64,000 nucleotides of DNA from Myxococcales bacterium (GTDB taxonomy: Bacteria > Myxococcota_A > Polyangia > Polyangiales > Ga0077539): contig JAEUKH010000001.1 of assembly GCA_016792845.1 (NCBI GenBank), positions 62,001 to 126,000 of the forward strand, written 5' to 3'. The number at the start of each line of letters is the position of its first letter. Position 1 is the first letter of the stretch. This document shows, in pieces, positions 16,124 to 24,434 of the stretch. The position numbers and the translations under genes were made by a program. The notes under the pieces are model-generated. The model was not told where the DNA came from. It did no database searches and worked only from the letters and a program-made list of their open reading frames with translations.

Positions 16124-17248
16124 ATGGAGATCACGATTGACGGAAGGGGCGTGGTGCGTGCGTCGGTGTTTCTGCCGCGCATCGGCGCCTGGACGGCCGA
16201 CGTAGAGGCTGAAGGACCCGAGGGGCCCAGCGCAAGGCCCGAGCTCGTGCTGGGCGGCGCGTTGCGCCTGCGCGGCACGGTCGTGCGCGGCGGTGCTGAG
16301 CAGGACCGTTGGCGTGGTCGCCTCGTGGGCGGTGCTGGCGGTCTTGGTCGAGATGCGCCTCCCGTCGCGCTCCGGGACACAACCCTTGCAGCGGCGCTCG
16401 GCGACACCCTTCGTGTGGCGGGCGAGGCCTTGGCACCAGGCGTGCGGGTCGAGGGCGTGGCCACCCGCTGGCACCGGCGGCTCGCACCCGCCGCTCACGC
16501 TGTGGCCGACATCGCCCAAGCGGCGGGGCTTGCGTGGCGCGTGCTCGCCGACGGCACCGTCTGGCTCGGAGCGGAGACCTGGCCCGAGCACCGTCCCCTC
16601 GACGTGCAGGTGCTCGACTGGCGCCCTGAGCTCGGGCGCGCGGAGCTGGCGGGCGACACCCTGGGCATCGTGCCCGGGCAGACCCTCCGCGTGCGCGAGC
16701 TGGCGCTGCGCGTGGGCTCCGTCGAGCACCTCGCGACCCGAGAGGGTCTTCGTACGGTGGTGCTCGCCGAGCCCGACGTACGCCCTGCAGGGCGCATGCT
16801 CGACGCGCTTTCGCGCCTGGTCGCGTCGCTCACCCGACGCGTGGACTACCTGGGCATGTACCCCGCGCGGGTTGTTCAGCAGCGCGCCGACGGCGCCCTC
16901 GACCTTGTGCCCGATGACGCGCGGCTGCCTTCCTGCCAAGCCGTGCCCATCCGGTATGGCCTGCCCGGGGTACGCGCCACGGTGCCCGCGGGCGCTCGGG
17001 TGCTCCTCGGGTACGAAGCGGGCGACCCCGCGCGGCCCGTCGCGGCGCTCTGGGAGCTCGGCAGCATCACCGCGCTGGCGATCTCGGGCGGCACGAGCCC
17101 CGCGGCGCGACAGGGGCATGCCGTGTCCGTCACCATCCCCGCCGGCGCCGTGATGGTGTCGTCGCCCGGCGGCCCCGTTCCGAACGCCACTCCGATCACG
17201 CTCTCGGGCAGCATCTCCGAAGGTGCAGCTGTGCTGAGGCTGCCATGA
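16124..17248 (+). CDS. Tail hub / baseplate spike protein (Mu gp44-gp45-like)
   Basis: The protein has 374 residues. ATG 16124 is preferred to 16073 because it follows the stop of the previous gene. The middle (DIAQAAGLAWRVLADGTVWLG, PGQTLRVRELALRVGSVEHLA) resembles a tail hub domain. RRVDYLGMYPARVVQQRADGALDLVPDDARLPS leads into an OB-fold-like segment and then repetitive beta sequence (AGARVLLGYEAGDPARPVAALWE), typical of Mu gp45/gpV spikes. It may therefore combine hub and membrane-piercing spike. Confidence 0.75.
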   Translation: MEITIDGRGVVRASVFLPRIGAWTADVEAEGPEGPSARPELVLGGALRLRGTVVRGGAEQDRWRGRLVGGAGGLGRDAPPVALRDTTLAAALGDTLRVAGEALAPGVRVEGVATRWHRRLAPAAHAVADIAQAAGLAWRVLADGTVWLGAETWPEHRPLDVQVLDWRPELGRAELAGDTLGIVPGQTLRVRELALRVGSVEHLATREGLRTVVLAEPDVRPAGRMLDALSRLVASLTRRVDYLGMYPARVVQQRADGALDLVPDDARLPSCQAVPIRYGLPGVRATVPAGARVLLGYEAGDPARPVAALWELGSITALAISGGTSPAARQGHAVSVTIPAGAVMVSSPGGPVPNATPITLSGSISEGAAVLRLP

Positions 17249-17628
17249 CCACCGACTTCGGCACCGACTTCGGCACCGACCTCGCCACCCTCGCCGACGG
17301 CGACATCGACCCCGCGTTTGGCCTGTCGTCGGGCGTCCGGCTGGTCGCCGCGGACGTCGCCCGGCGCCTCCAGACCGAGGCCCTGTTCTACGCCGACGAA
17401 GGCGGCTACGGCTTCGACCTGCGCGAGCAGGTGGCATCGCGCTCCAGCCGCGCATCCATCGCCGCGCAGGTGGAGGAAGAAACCCTCCGCGACGATCGCG
17501 TCGAGGACGCGCGCGCAGCTGCCGACGGCAACCGTGTGTCGCTCCTCGTGAGCACGGCAGAAGGCCCATTCCGCCTCGTTGTGGACACCTCCGCCGCCCC
17601 CGCCGCCCTCGCAGAAGAGCCCCTGTGA
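17245..17628 (+). CDS. Baseplate wedge protein, gp25/gpW (Mu gp46) family
   Basis: The protein has 127 residues, the usual size for Mu gp46. FGLSSGVRLVAADVARRLQTEALFYADEGGYGFDLREQV fits the family's conserved segment that binds the sheath initiator site. The N-terminus contains a direct repeat of the codons for TDFGTD (17248-17280), a recent small duplication. It overlaps both neighbours by 4 bp. Confidence 0.85.
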   Translation: MTTDFGTDFGTDLATLADGDIDPAFGLSSGVRLVAADVARRLQTEALFYADEGGYGFDLREQVASRSSRASIAAQVEEETLRDDRVEDARAAADGNRVSLLVSTAEGPFRLVVDTSAAPAALAEEPL

Positions 17629-18728
17629 CCTTCGCCGACCTCACCCGACTGCGTACCCGCACCGAGCTGCGCGATGCGCTGCTGACCCGTCTCGGCGATG
17701 CGGGCTTCCCCGTCACCTCGTGGCCCCTCGGCGGCGTCGCGCGGACCCTCGTCGAGGGCGTCGCGCAGGGCGCTGCCGACCTCTGGCTCGCGGTTGCGGC
17801 CATCGCCCGCGGCATGCTGCTCGACAGGGCCGAGCGCGACTGGCTCACCGAGCTCGCACGGAGCCACTACGACGTCGCGCGCCAGCCCGCGACCTTCACG
17901 CAGGGGTACGTGCGCCTCACTGCGGTACCGAGCGCAGGGCCCTACACCATCAGCCCCGCGTCGCTGGTCGTGAGCGACGGCACCCGTACCTTCCGCAGCA
18001 CCAACGCACTGGCGCTGACCCTGGCAGTTGGCGGCACGTTGGATGTACCGGTGCAGGCTGAGGCTGCGGGCGCTGACAGCAACGTGCCCTCGGTGTCGGT
18101 GCTGGTGACCCCGGCCCTTGCGGGTGTCGACGTTACCTCTCCAGCCTGGGGCGGCGGCGCGACCTGGCGCACCGCCGACGGCGTCGACGAAGAGGGCGAC
18201 GCGTCGGTGCGTGCGCGCTGCCGTGCGCGGTGGTCGACGCTCGGGCGTGGCGCCACCTTGGCGGCGTATGCCTACCTCGCCACCACCTGCCCCGACGCGC
18301 CCGGCGTCACCCGCGCAGCCGTGGTGCCTGGCCCGGGCGACGGCACCGTGCGGGTCTACCTCGCCACCGCCTCGGGTGTCGCGTCGCCTGCCGAGGTGGC
18401 CGCGGTGCAGGCCTATCTGGACGTCCGAGCGCCCAGCACCGACGCGCCCGCAGCACATCCCGCCACCGCGGTGCCAGTCACCGTGACGCTGGCCGTGCAG
18501 GCGACGGACGTCAGCACGGCCAACCGAGCCCGTATCGAGACGGCGCTCGGCGCGCTGCAAGAGAACCTCGCGCTCGGGCAGCGGCTCGACATCGGCGCCC
18601 TGTACCACGCTGCCTACCAGGCCGAAGGCGTCCGCAACGCGACCCTCACGAGCCCGGCGGCCGACGTGGTGGTGAGCGACGACGCCCTCGCCGTGATGAC
18701 CTGGACCGTGACCATGGTGGCGCCGTGA
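17625..18728 (+). CDS. Baseplate J-like protein (Mu gp47)
   Basis: The protein has 367 residues. RTLVEGVAQGAADLWLAVAAIARGMLLDRAERDWLTELARSHY at the start, VQAEAAGADSNVPSVSV in the middle and DGVDEEGDASVRARCRARWSTLGRGATLAAY are hallmark segments of the P2 gpJ/Mu gp47 baseplate wedge. The length is typical. GTG 17625 overlaps the previous stop. The protein forms the inner baseplate ring that couples receptor binding to sheath contraction. Confidence 0.9.
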   Translation: MTFADLTRLRTRTELRDALLTRLGDAGFPVTSWPLGGVARTLVEGVAQGAADLWLAVAAIARGMLLDRAERDWLTELARSHYDVARQPATFTQGYVRLTAVPSAGPYTISPASLVVSDGTRTFRSTNALALTLAVGGTLDVPVQAEAAGADSNVPSVSVLVTPALAGVDVTSPAWGGGATWRTADGVDEEGDASVRARCRARWSTLGRGATLAAYAYLATTCPDAPGVTRAAVVPGPGDGTVRVYLATASGVASPAEVAAVQAYLDVRAPSTDAPAAHPATAVPVTVTLAVQATDVSTANRARIETALGALQENLALGQRLDIGALYHAAYQAEGVRNATLTSPAADVVVSDDALAVMTWTVTMVAP

Positions 18729-19447
18729 CGTACGCGACCTATCTCCCGGGGCTTCTGCGAGGCCCGCTGGCGGGGCGATGGGGGCGCGCCTGGCTTGGCG
18801 CCGTGGGCGAGGCGCTCGACGAGGCGCTCGCGGCGGTCCTCTCCGCGGCACCGCTCGTGGGGCCCCGCGCCGCACCCGACGACTCACTGGGGGCGTATGG
18901 CGCAGACCGGGGGCTGCCATCGGTGGAGGCCGAGCCCATCACGACCTACCGCGCGCGCCTCGTGGGGGCGTGGGAGTCGTGGTCGTGGGCAGGGACCGCC
19001 CGCGGCGTTCGAGAGACCCTGCTCCTCGGAGGGCTCGGGGGCACGACGATCTACGCAGAGAGGGTGCTGCCGCGCCCTCCGTCGCCGTCGCTGTGGGCCC
19101 GGTACACGCTGGTGTTCTCGGGTCGCGCGACGTGGGATGCCGAGGTCACCTGGGACGACGGCGGCACCGGCTGGGACGGGGTCTTCAAGGCCGCCGTGGG
19201 CGACCTCGACCCAGAGGATGCCCGAGCGCGGCTCTACGGCATCCTGCGCCCCTGGTCGAACGCCCGGGACCGGGTCACCAGCGTGATCATCGCGCGCGCC
19301 GCCTACCTCTGGGACACGGCCGAAACCTGGGACTCCCCCGTCGGCTGGGACGACGGCGAGTCGCCCACCGAGCTCGCCGCGCGCGGTTGGGACGACACCG
19401 CCAGCGCGTGGGACGCCCCGCGCGACGGGTGGGATTTCTTCTGTTGA
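18725..19447 (+). CDS. Tail protein I / Mu gp48-like baseplate protein
   Basis: The protein has 240 residues from GTG 18725 (overlapping the gp47 stop), beginning VTYATYLPGLLRGPLAGRW. Its position after gp47 and the pattern of a helical N-terminus followed by a Trp/Asp-rich beta C-terminus match gpI/gp48 proteins, which link the baseplate to tail fibres. Residues ~135-240 carry repeated WD-containing elements (ATWDAEVTWDDGG, TAETWDSPVGWDDG, ARGWDDTASAWDAP). These are possibly a repeat-based attachment surface for the fibre. Its stop at 19445-19447 directly abuts the CRISPR-like repeats. Confidence 0.75.
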   Translation: MTYATYLPGLLRGPLAGRWGRAWLGAVGEALDEALAAVLSAAPLVGPRAAPDDSLGAYGADRGLPSVEAEPITTYRARLVGAWESWSWAGTARGVRETLLLGGLGGTTIYAERVLPRPPSPSLWARYTLVFSGRATWDAEVTWDDGGTGWDGVFKAAVGDLDPEDARARLYGILRPWSNARDRVTSVIIARAAYLWDTAETWDSPVGWDDGESPTELAARGWDDTASAWDAPRDGWDFFC

Positions 19448-19598
19448 GTCACCATCCCCGCCTACACGGGGGAGCCGATCTCGGCGGCGATGCGCTCGAC
19501 CGCGATCTCGGTCCATCCCCGCCTACACGGGGGAGCCTCGCCCGTCCACCATCGCAGCACCCGACACCCGGGTCCATCCCCGCCTACACGGGGGAGCC
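19448..19598 (-). CRISPR. Mini-CRISPR array, type I-E-like, three repeats and two spacers
   Basis: Three copies of a 28-29-bp repeat start at about 19448, 19509 and 19570, with an exact 61-bp period. That period is the 29 + 32 geometry of type I-E arrays. The 25-bp core at 19452-19476, 19513-19537 and 19574-19598 is identical in all three and holds the palindrome-like CCCCGCC...CGGGGG hairpin typical of I-E repeats. The last two copies also share GGTC... edge bases, while the first has diverged there. In the usual I-E orientation (GGCTCCCCCG first) the array reads on the minus strand. The degenerate copy is then leader-distal, as expected. Spacers are 19477-19508 and 19538-19569, both 32 bases. 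An A-rich stretch at 19599-19643 could be the leader. No cas gene is present in the window, so a host Cas system would be needed. Confidence 0.85.
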
Positions 19599-19643
19599 TC
19601 TGTAAACGAACTAACACAGACAGACAAACGAGACACCGACACC

Positions 19644-20525
19644 ATGCCCACGACCATCACCCCTGCAAACGGCTTCGACACCGCCACCGCCATCACCCGC
19701 CCTGCGCCCGGAGAGCGCGTGGGCATGGAGACCGGCCCGTCTCCCCTCGCGCCGCTCCTCCAGCGCTTCGTCGACCGCGACGAGACCCTCCGGCTCGGGC
19801 TTCTCGGCCAGATGGCGGGAGGTGACCGCATGTCGGTCGACCCCGGCGGCACGAGCACCGTGTTCACCGTTCGGGTGTCGCCGATTCGCGCGGCGCTCAT
19901 CAAGGACGCCACCAACGGCGCGTGGCGCGGCGTGTCCCTCAGCGCACAGACGCTCGGCCTCAGCGCGACCGCGGGCCCACTCGCAGCCCTTGCGGCGGAC
20001 ACCTGGTACTACATCACGCTCGCCGCCGAGGCCGGGGTGCCGCGGCTGTACATCAACGTGTTCGGCCCCGACGACTCCCTGGTGTGGGAGGCGGGGATGC
20101 AGGACATCTTCAGGTACATCGGGTGTTTTCGGACGGATGCCGCCGGGGCCCCGATCCCGATGCGGATGCACCGGGGGCAGTACCTGTACGACTTCAGCGC
20201 GACGACCCCCGGCGGGCCGCTCCGGGTGCTGAATGCTGGGTCGGCTACCAGCTTCACGGCGGTGTCCTGCGCCGCGCTCGTACCGCCGCACGCTCGCCGG
20301 GCACGGCTGTGCGGGGCACTCGCACCGAATGCCGCGGGGGACACCGTCTCCGTGCGGCGTACGGGCGCGACGGCGAACGCGCTGGTGTGGACCGCGCCCA
20401 CCACGCATGACTTGGCGGTTGAGCTCGAGATGGACCTGGACGCGGCGCGGCAGTTCGACTACCAAGTTTCGACGGGCTCCGCGGCATTCGCAGCCGTCGA
20501 GGTGCTCGGGTTCGACGAGGGGTGA
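19644..20525 (+). CDS. Putative tail fibre / receptor-binding protein
   Basis: The protein has 293 residues. Beta-rich sequence (TWYYITLAAEAGVPRLYINVFG, MRMHRGQYLYDFSATTPGG) and location immediately after the baseplate genes suggest a fibre or fibre-associated protein. No chaperone or catalytic motif is visible. The C-terminal ~60 residues (LVWTAPTTHDLAVELEMDLDAARQFDYQVSTGSAAFAAVEVLGF) look like a beta-sandwich tip. It is separated from gp48 by the CRISPR-like array. Confidence 0.6.
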   Translation: MPTTITPANGFDTATAITRPAPGERVGMETGPSPLAPLLQRFVDRDETLRLGLLGQMAGGDRMSVDPGGTSTVFTVRVSPIRAALIKDATNGAWRGVSLSAQTLGLSATAGPLAALAADTWYYITLAAEAGVPRLYINVFGPDDSLVWEAGMQDIFRYIGCFRTDAAGAPIPMRMHRGQYLYDFSATTPGGPLRVLNAGSATSFTAVSCAALVPPHARRARLCGALAPNAAGDTVSVRRTGATANALVWTAPTTHDLAVELEMDLDAARQFDYQVSTGSAAFAAVEVLGFDEG

Positions 20526-20557
20526 CACCGCCCCACGGGGTGGCGTAGCGTCGGGGG

Positions 20558-21226
20558 ATGAACCAACCGCCACCGTATGGGCCCCCGCCGGGGCCGCCCG
20601 GCTGGGGTCCACTGCCACCGCCGCAAGGGTGGCCCTTTCAGGGCCAGCCACCGCCCGGATCGGCCCCTCAAGGGCCCCAGCAACCGTGGGGACCTCCCCC
20701 GGCCCCCGCACCCAAGCGAAAACTGGGCTGCATCACCGCGCTCGCGGGGTGCTGCCTGCTGGGGATGGTCGGCAGCGTACTGGGGCGATCTGCTGAGCCA
20801 GCAGGAGGGAGTGGGGGATCGGCACCCACGGCCGCTTCGGCGCCCGATGCATCCCAGGTTCCAGCGCCTCCCTCTGAAGTCCCATGTCCTTCCGAGAGGA
20901 TTATGGCGTTCGCTCGCGCCATGGACGACGTTTGTACAAGGAGGGGTCGACAGCTCGAATGTCCCGAATGGCGAGCGATCATCACGGATGCGGAGATGAT
21001 CTGCATGAGCAACGGTCGCCTCCAAATTCGGGTGACATCGCAAATCTTGGATCGCAACCCAACCACAGAAGCGATCGCGCGTGACTCGTGTAGCCGAGTC
21101 AATGCTGTAGCGTGGGGGTCTGGTGCGCGTGGGGCATCGGTTCGATACAACATGGCCGATGGTCGTGTTATTGCTAATAACGTAGCGAGACCGGGCAGTC
21201 AGTGCATCAATGGCATCTTTTGGTAG
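20558..21226 (+). CDS. Proline-rich membrane-anchored protein (prophage cargo)
   Basis: The protein has 222 residues. Residues 1-50 are Pro/Gly/Gln-rich and positively charged at the end (PKRKLG). One transmembrane segment follows (CITALAGCCLLGMVGSVLG, about 54-72), then a Ser/Ala/Pro linker and a C-terminal domain of ~120 residues with conserved-looking cysteines (PCPSERIMAF, DVCTRRGRQLECPEW, MICMSNG, GSQCINGIFW). The topology suggests a cytoplasmic Pro-rich tail and an outside domain stabilised by disulfides. Codon use is less GC-rich than in the surrounding structural genes. Not recognised as virion protein; more likely a lysogenic-conversion gene. Confidence 0.65.
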   Translation: MNQPPPYGPPPGPPGWGPLPPPQGWPFQGQPPPGSAPQGPQQPWGPPPAPAPKRKLGCITALAGCCLLGMVGSVLGRSAEPAGGSGGSAPTAASAPDASQVPAPPSEVPCPSERIMAFARAMDDVCTRRGRQLECPEWRAIITDAEMICMSNGRLQIRVTSQILDRNPTTEAIARDSCSRVNAVAWGSGARGASVRYNMADGRVIANNVARPGSQCINGIFW

Positions 21227-21233
21227 CTGTAGG

Positions 21234-21908
21234 CTACAGACACGCCCGCAAAGCGCTGTACTGCACGCACCGCGTCCCCGTGTCTCCGCAGTCTCCGTCC
21301 ACGCTGCACAGGACGACGCAGAGCCCGCGGAAGCAGGTACTCCCTACGGGGCACTGCCCCTCGATGCCACCCTCACACGAGCGCAAGCAAGCACCGCGGG
21401 CTCCGGCGTCCTCGCGAAGCCACATCGACCGGACACACGTCACCCCCGCATCTTCGCCGCACGAGGCCCCTACGGGCTCGCAGGACTGAAACTCTCGCGG
21501 CTCACGTGCCGGGGGCGAGGGCGGCCCCGCATCGACAACGTCCACGCTTCCTGCGTCGGGCGCCTCAACGCAGGCCCCTCCGACGCAGCGCAGGCCCGCA
21601 CCGCATGCCGGGATGCATGCAACGGGGGCGGCGTCTGTGCCGACGTCGGCGACGTCGGCGCCGGTGTCGACGAGGGCGGCGTCCACTCCAGCATCGTCGG
21701 CGTCGACCGCAGGGCCAGTGTCGGGCAGACCCGGCGTCTCAGGGGCAAGTCCAAGGTCGGTGCCGGTGTCGCGCGGCACGTCGATGCCGGTGTCCACGGA
21801 ATCGCCCAGGTCAACGGCGGCGCCGGTGTCGGTGCCTGCGTCGGTGGGCGGGGCGGGGTCGGAGCTGCATGCGGCGAGGGTGAGGGCGGCGAGGAGTGCG
21901 AAGCGCAT
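21234..21908 (-). CDS. Lipoprotein with Asp/Thr-rich linker and Cys-rich domain (prophage cargo)
   Basis: The protein has 224 residues. MRFALLAALTLAACSSDP is a lipoprotein signal peptide with lipobox LAAC. It is followed by ~75 residues of Asp/Gly/Thr/Val/Ala repeats of the kind common in myxobacterial surface lipoproteins. The C-terminal half has at least 14 cysteines in short spacing (CIPACGAGLRCVGGACV, CPVGSTCFRGLCVVLCSVDGDCG), a small disulfide-rich fold. An ATG 36 bp further upstream would place extra residues before the signal peptide, so 21908 is preferred. It is the only gene of this region on the minus strand, indicating its own promoter and expression in the lysogen, perhaps for superinfection exclusion (inference). 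Confidence 0.75.
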   Translation of the reverse strand: MRFALLAALTLAACSSDPAPPTDAGTDTGAAVDLGDSVDTGIDVPRDTGTDLGLAPETPGLPDTGPAVDADDAGVDAALVDTGADVADVGTDAAPVACIPACGAGLRCVGGACVEAPDAGSVDVVDAGPPSPPAREPREFQSCEPVGASCGEDAGVTCVRSMWLREDAGARGACLRSCEGGIEGQCPVGSTCFRGLCVVLCSVDGDCGDTGTRCVQYSALRACL

Positions 21909-21994
21909 GCGTGCAGGGTACGAGACGGCGGGGCGGGGTGTCACGCGCTGGGGGAGGGTGGCCTCGCGGTGGTTTACCGGGTAACGTCCGGCTC

Positions 21995-22807
21995 ATGGCT
22001 CTGCCGCTCACGAAAGCCCAGGATCTGCACGAGCGCTGGGCGCGGCGGTTGAACGACCCCGCCGACCCTCTCGACGAGTTCACCCTGCACCGCATCTCGC
22101 TGGAGGCGCGCCGCGCGTTGCCGGACTCGGATCGCGCGGGGTGCGGCATCCTGTGGCTGATCATCGGCAACGCAGAGCGAGAGCTCGGCCGCGCCTCCGA
22201 GGCCGTCGACGCGCACCGCAACGCGGTGCTCTGTCTGCCGGGGTCCGTGGATGCCCGGTTGACGCTCAGCGTCTCGCTGGGCCGCGCCGAGCGGCACGAG
22301 GAGGCGTTGGCGGAGCTCAAGGCTGCGCTGCCGTCCGCGAAGATCCCCATCAACCAGACGATCGCATGGATCAACATCTCGTGGGCGCTGGCGAATCTCG
22401 GCCGCCTCGACGAGGCGTTGGACGCGTACGGGGACGCTCTTCGCGTGGTGCCGACGACCGACGCGGACCTGTTGATCAAGGTCGCGATGCTTGCCGCCGC
22501 GATGAGCCTGCACGCCGACGCGGTCGAGCTGATCGCGCGATACCTGTGCGCCGCGCAGGGGGTGGACCGCGCGCATGACGAGCCTGCGCTTGCGGTCATC
22601 GACCGCGCTCCCGCCGATCATGTCGCGCGACTCGCGAAGGTCGGGGCGCTGGGCGTCGCGCTTGATGCTGCCCGCGCCGAAGCCGCCGACAACACGCCCC
22701 CGCCGGAGGACATGGCAATCCGGACGGAGACTGTGCTGTCTCCGGAGGCTTGGGCCCGATTCGCTGAGCTCGCAGGACTGCCGAGGAGCACCGGAGCCAG
22801 CGCGTGA
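21995..22807 (+). CDS. TPR-repeat protein paired with a GNAT acetyltransferase
   Basis: This 270-residue protein starts MALPLTKAQDLHERW. It is all-helical with TPR-like repeats: GCGILWLIIGNAERELGRASEAVDAHRNAVLCLPG, ARLTLSVSLGRAERHEEALAELKAALP, and IAWINISWALANLGRLDEALDAYGDALRVVP. The final part (DMAIRTETVLSPEAWARFAELAGLPR) recalls the antitoxin tail motif 'LS...W..F...L' seen in DUF1778-type antitoxins of GNAT toxins; that resemblance is only suggestive. TGA overlaps the GTG of the GNAT gene (GTGA 22804-22807), as in coupled two-gene modules. Confidence 0.8.
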   Translation: MALPLTKAQDLHERWARRLNDPADPLDEFTLHRISLEARRALPDSDRAGCGILWLIIGNAERELGRASEAVDAHRNAVLCLPGSVDARLTLSVSLGRAERHEEALAELKAALPSAKIPINQTIAWINISWALANLGRLDEALDAYGDALRVVPTTDADLLIKVAMLAAAMSLHADAVELIARYLCAAQGVDRAHDEPALAVIDRAPADHVARLAKVGALGVALDAARAEAADNTPPPEDMAIRTETVLSPEAWARFAELAGLPRSTGASA

Positions 22808-23319
22808 CCTTCGAGGTGCGGCGGCTTCGGGCGAGCGACCTGACCAAGGCGTTTCGATGCGGTCATCACGGGCTCGACAACTTCCTCCGGCGCCACGCGC
22901 TGACAAACCAAAGCAGGGGTCTCAGCGCGACATGGGTGTGCGTCGTCGGTCTAGAGGTCGCCGGGTTTGTGACCGTGGCCGCGACTTCCGTGAAGCCGAC
23001 GGAGATCGAGCCGCATGCGCTCGATCTCCCGCCCTACCCGGCCCCCGCGCTTCTGCTGGCCCGGATGGGCACCGCTCTGAAGTACCAAAAGCAGGGCGTC
23101 GGCGATCTGCTGCTTCGGGCTGTCTACGAGACCGCATGCGTCCAGGCTAAGCACGTTGGCTGCGTTGGCGTGTTGGTCGACGCGAAGCCTGGCGCTGTGA
23201 ACTTCTACGCCCGCAAGCACTTCTCCGTCGTGCAAGAGCCTGCCGACGCAGAGAGCGCCACGGTGATGTTCCGGCCGATGGTCGACGTCCGGGCCGAGCT
23301 CACGCCCAGCTCCGAGTAG
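22804..23319 (+). CDS. GNAT acetyltransferase, TacT/AtaT toxin-like
   Basis: The protein has 171 residues. FRCGHHGLDNFLRRHALTNQSR near the start, VAGFVTVAATSV, LLLARMGTALKYQKQGVGDLLLRAVYE (acetyl-CoA binding QxxGxG/A loop: QKQGVG) and VDAKPGAVNFYARKHFSVV are the exact succession of motifs in TacT/AtaT-type GNAT toxins. Those toxins acetylate the amino group of charged tRNAs. The usual partner is a small RHH/DUF1778 antitoxin; here the overlapping partner is a TPR protein. It could therefore be a toxin with unusual antitoxin, or an acetyltransferase modifying host components for the phage. Confidence 0.85.
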   Translation: MTFEVRRLRASDLTKAFRCGHHGLDNFLRRHALTNQSRGLSATWVCVVGLEVAGFVTVAATSVKPTEIEPHALDLPPYPAPALLLARMGTALKYQKQGVGDLLLRAVYETACVQAKHVGCVGVLVDAKPGAVNFYARKHFSVVQEPADAESATVMFRPMVDVRAELTPSSE

Positions 23320-23445
23320 CCCGCCGCTCCTCGACCGCCCCGCGCCACCGCCGACACGTCGCCGCGCTCGCGCAGCGACCCCACCCCACCCGTACGAGTC
23401 CACCCCCCCCGCACCGCGCGCCCTCGGGCGCCGAGGAGCCCCCCC

Positions 23446-23781
23446 ATGATTCTGACCGCCCGTGAGGTGCGCGCAGGCGACGCTGTGCTCACCCTCGCCG
23501 CAGCCACGCCGCTCGTGACGCAGCTCACGCTCGCGCACGCTGAGAGGTACCGCCTCACCATCCACAACACCGGGGCCAATCCGGTCACCGCCCTCCGCGT
23601 GCGGTACTACGCGCTCGAGGGCGACACCGCCGGGCCGTGGGAGTCGATCACCACTGACATCCCCCTCGCGGCCGGGGCGCGCTGGACGATGCTCGAGGAC
23701 GGCCAGTGCGCCTACGCCCTCGACGTCGAGCTGACCAGCACCGGCGGCACCACCGCAGCGCTCTACCTCGGAGGCGTGTGA
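23446..23781 (+). CDS. Small beta-rich virion protein
   Basis: This 111-residue protein is beta-rich (TQLTLAHAERYRLTIHNTGANPVTALRVRYYALEGD, ARWTMLEDGQCAYALDVELTSTGG). It is likely a small immunoglobulin-like or jelly-roll domain of the virion. A GAGGAG ribosome binding site lies 9-14 bases before ATG 23446. It starts the last operon block after the cargo genes. The gap before it (23320-23445) is C-rich and holds no gene. Confidence 0.6.
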   Translation: MILTAREVRAGDAVLTLAAATPLVTQLTLAHAERYRLTIHNTGANPVTALRVRYYALEGDTAGPWESITTDIPLAAGARWTMLEDGQCAYALDVELTSTGGTTAALYLGGV

Positions 23782-24434
23782 TGGCACGCACCATCAACGG
23801 CGTCGTCGAGGACGTGGGCGCGGGCGGCGGTGGAGCCGACACGAGCACAGCTCTCCAGACCGCGCCCGCCACGGGGTGGACGTCGACCGCCGACGGCGCG
23901 GTGACCCCGTCGTCGGGCGGCCTTCTCTTCGAGCTGGAGGCGGGCGACGGCGACGCGACGGTGGTGCGCGACGCGCCTTTCTCGCCGTACGCGCCTGCGG
24001 TCGAGTGGTCGGGGCGGCTCGCGGACGCGCCCTCGGCGGTCGCAGCCTTCACCGGCCTCGCGATCTGCGACGCGACGCGCAGCGCGGGCCTGCTACTCCA
24101 GGTCGGCACCACCACCGACGCGGTGCAGGCCTTCCATCGGGTGCCCAGCGGATCGTGGTCGTACCTCGGCGCGTCATCGCGAGCAGCCCTGCCTGCCAGC
24201 GGCGAGCTGTGGGTGCGCCTGGTGCTGGGTGATCGCTGGGTCTCGTGGTGGCAGGGGGCAGGGGCGACGCGGCCCACGTCGTGGACCCTGGTCTACCGGG
24301 CCGAGCTGCCCTGGCAGCTGCTCACGGGCGCGCTCACGCACCTCTCGGTGATGGCGCTGCCAGCTGAGAGCACGGCCTTCACGGTCACCTGGGCCGACCT
24401 CCAGTACCGCCTGCTCACGGGGGCGCCGACGTGA
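23781..24434 (+). CDS. Putative virion or fibre-tip protein (concanavalin-like fold)
   Basis: The protein has 217 residues. WSTADG-type turns, AAFTGLAICDATRSAGLLLQVGTT, GELWVRLVLGDRWVSWWQGAG and HLSVMALPAESTAFTVTWADLQYRL suggest a lectin-like/laminin-G type beta-sandwich, a common carbohydrate-binding module on phage tails. No catalytic residues can be assigned. It overlaps the preceding gene by one base (TGATG) and the holin candidate by 4 bp. Confidence 0.55.
   Translation: MARTINGVVEDVGAGGGGADTSTALQTAPATGWTSTADGAVTPSSGGLLFELEAGDGDATVVRDAPFSPYAPAVEWSGRLADAPSAVAAFTGLAICDATRSAGLLLQVGTTTDAVQAFHRVPSGSWSYLGASSRAALPASGELWVRLVLGDRWVSWWQGAGATRPTSWTLVYRAELPWQLLTGALTHLSVMALPAESTAFTVTWADLQYRLLTGAPT

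Noticed and set aside
19448..19643. A full CRISPR-Cas locus
   Set aside because: Only three repeats and no cas1, cas3 or Cascade gene occur anywhere in the window.
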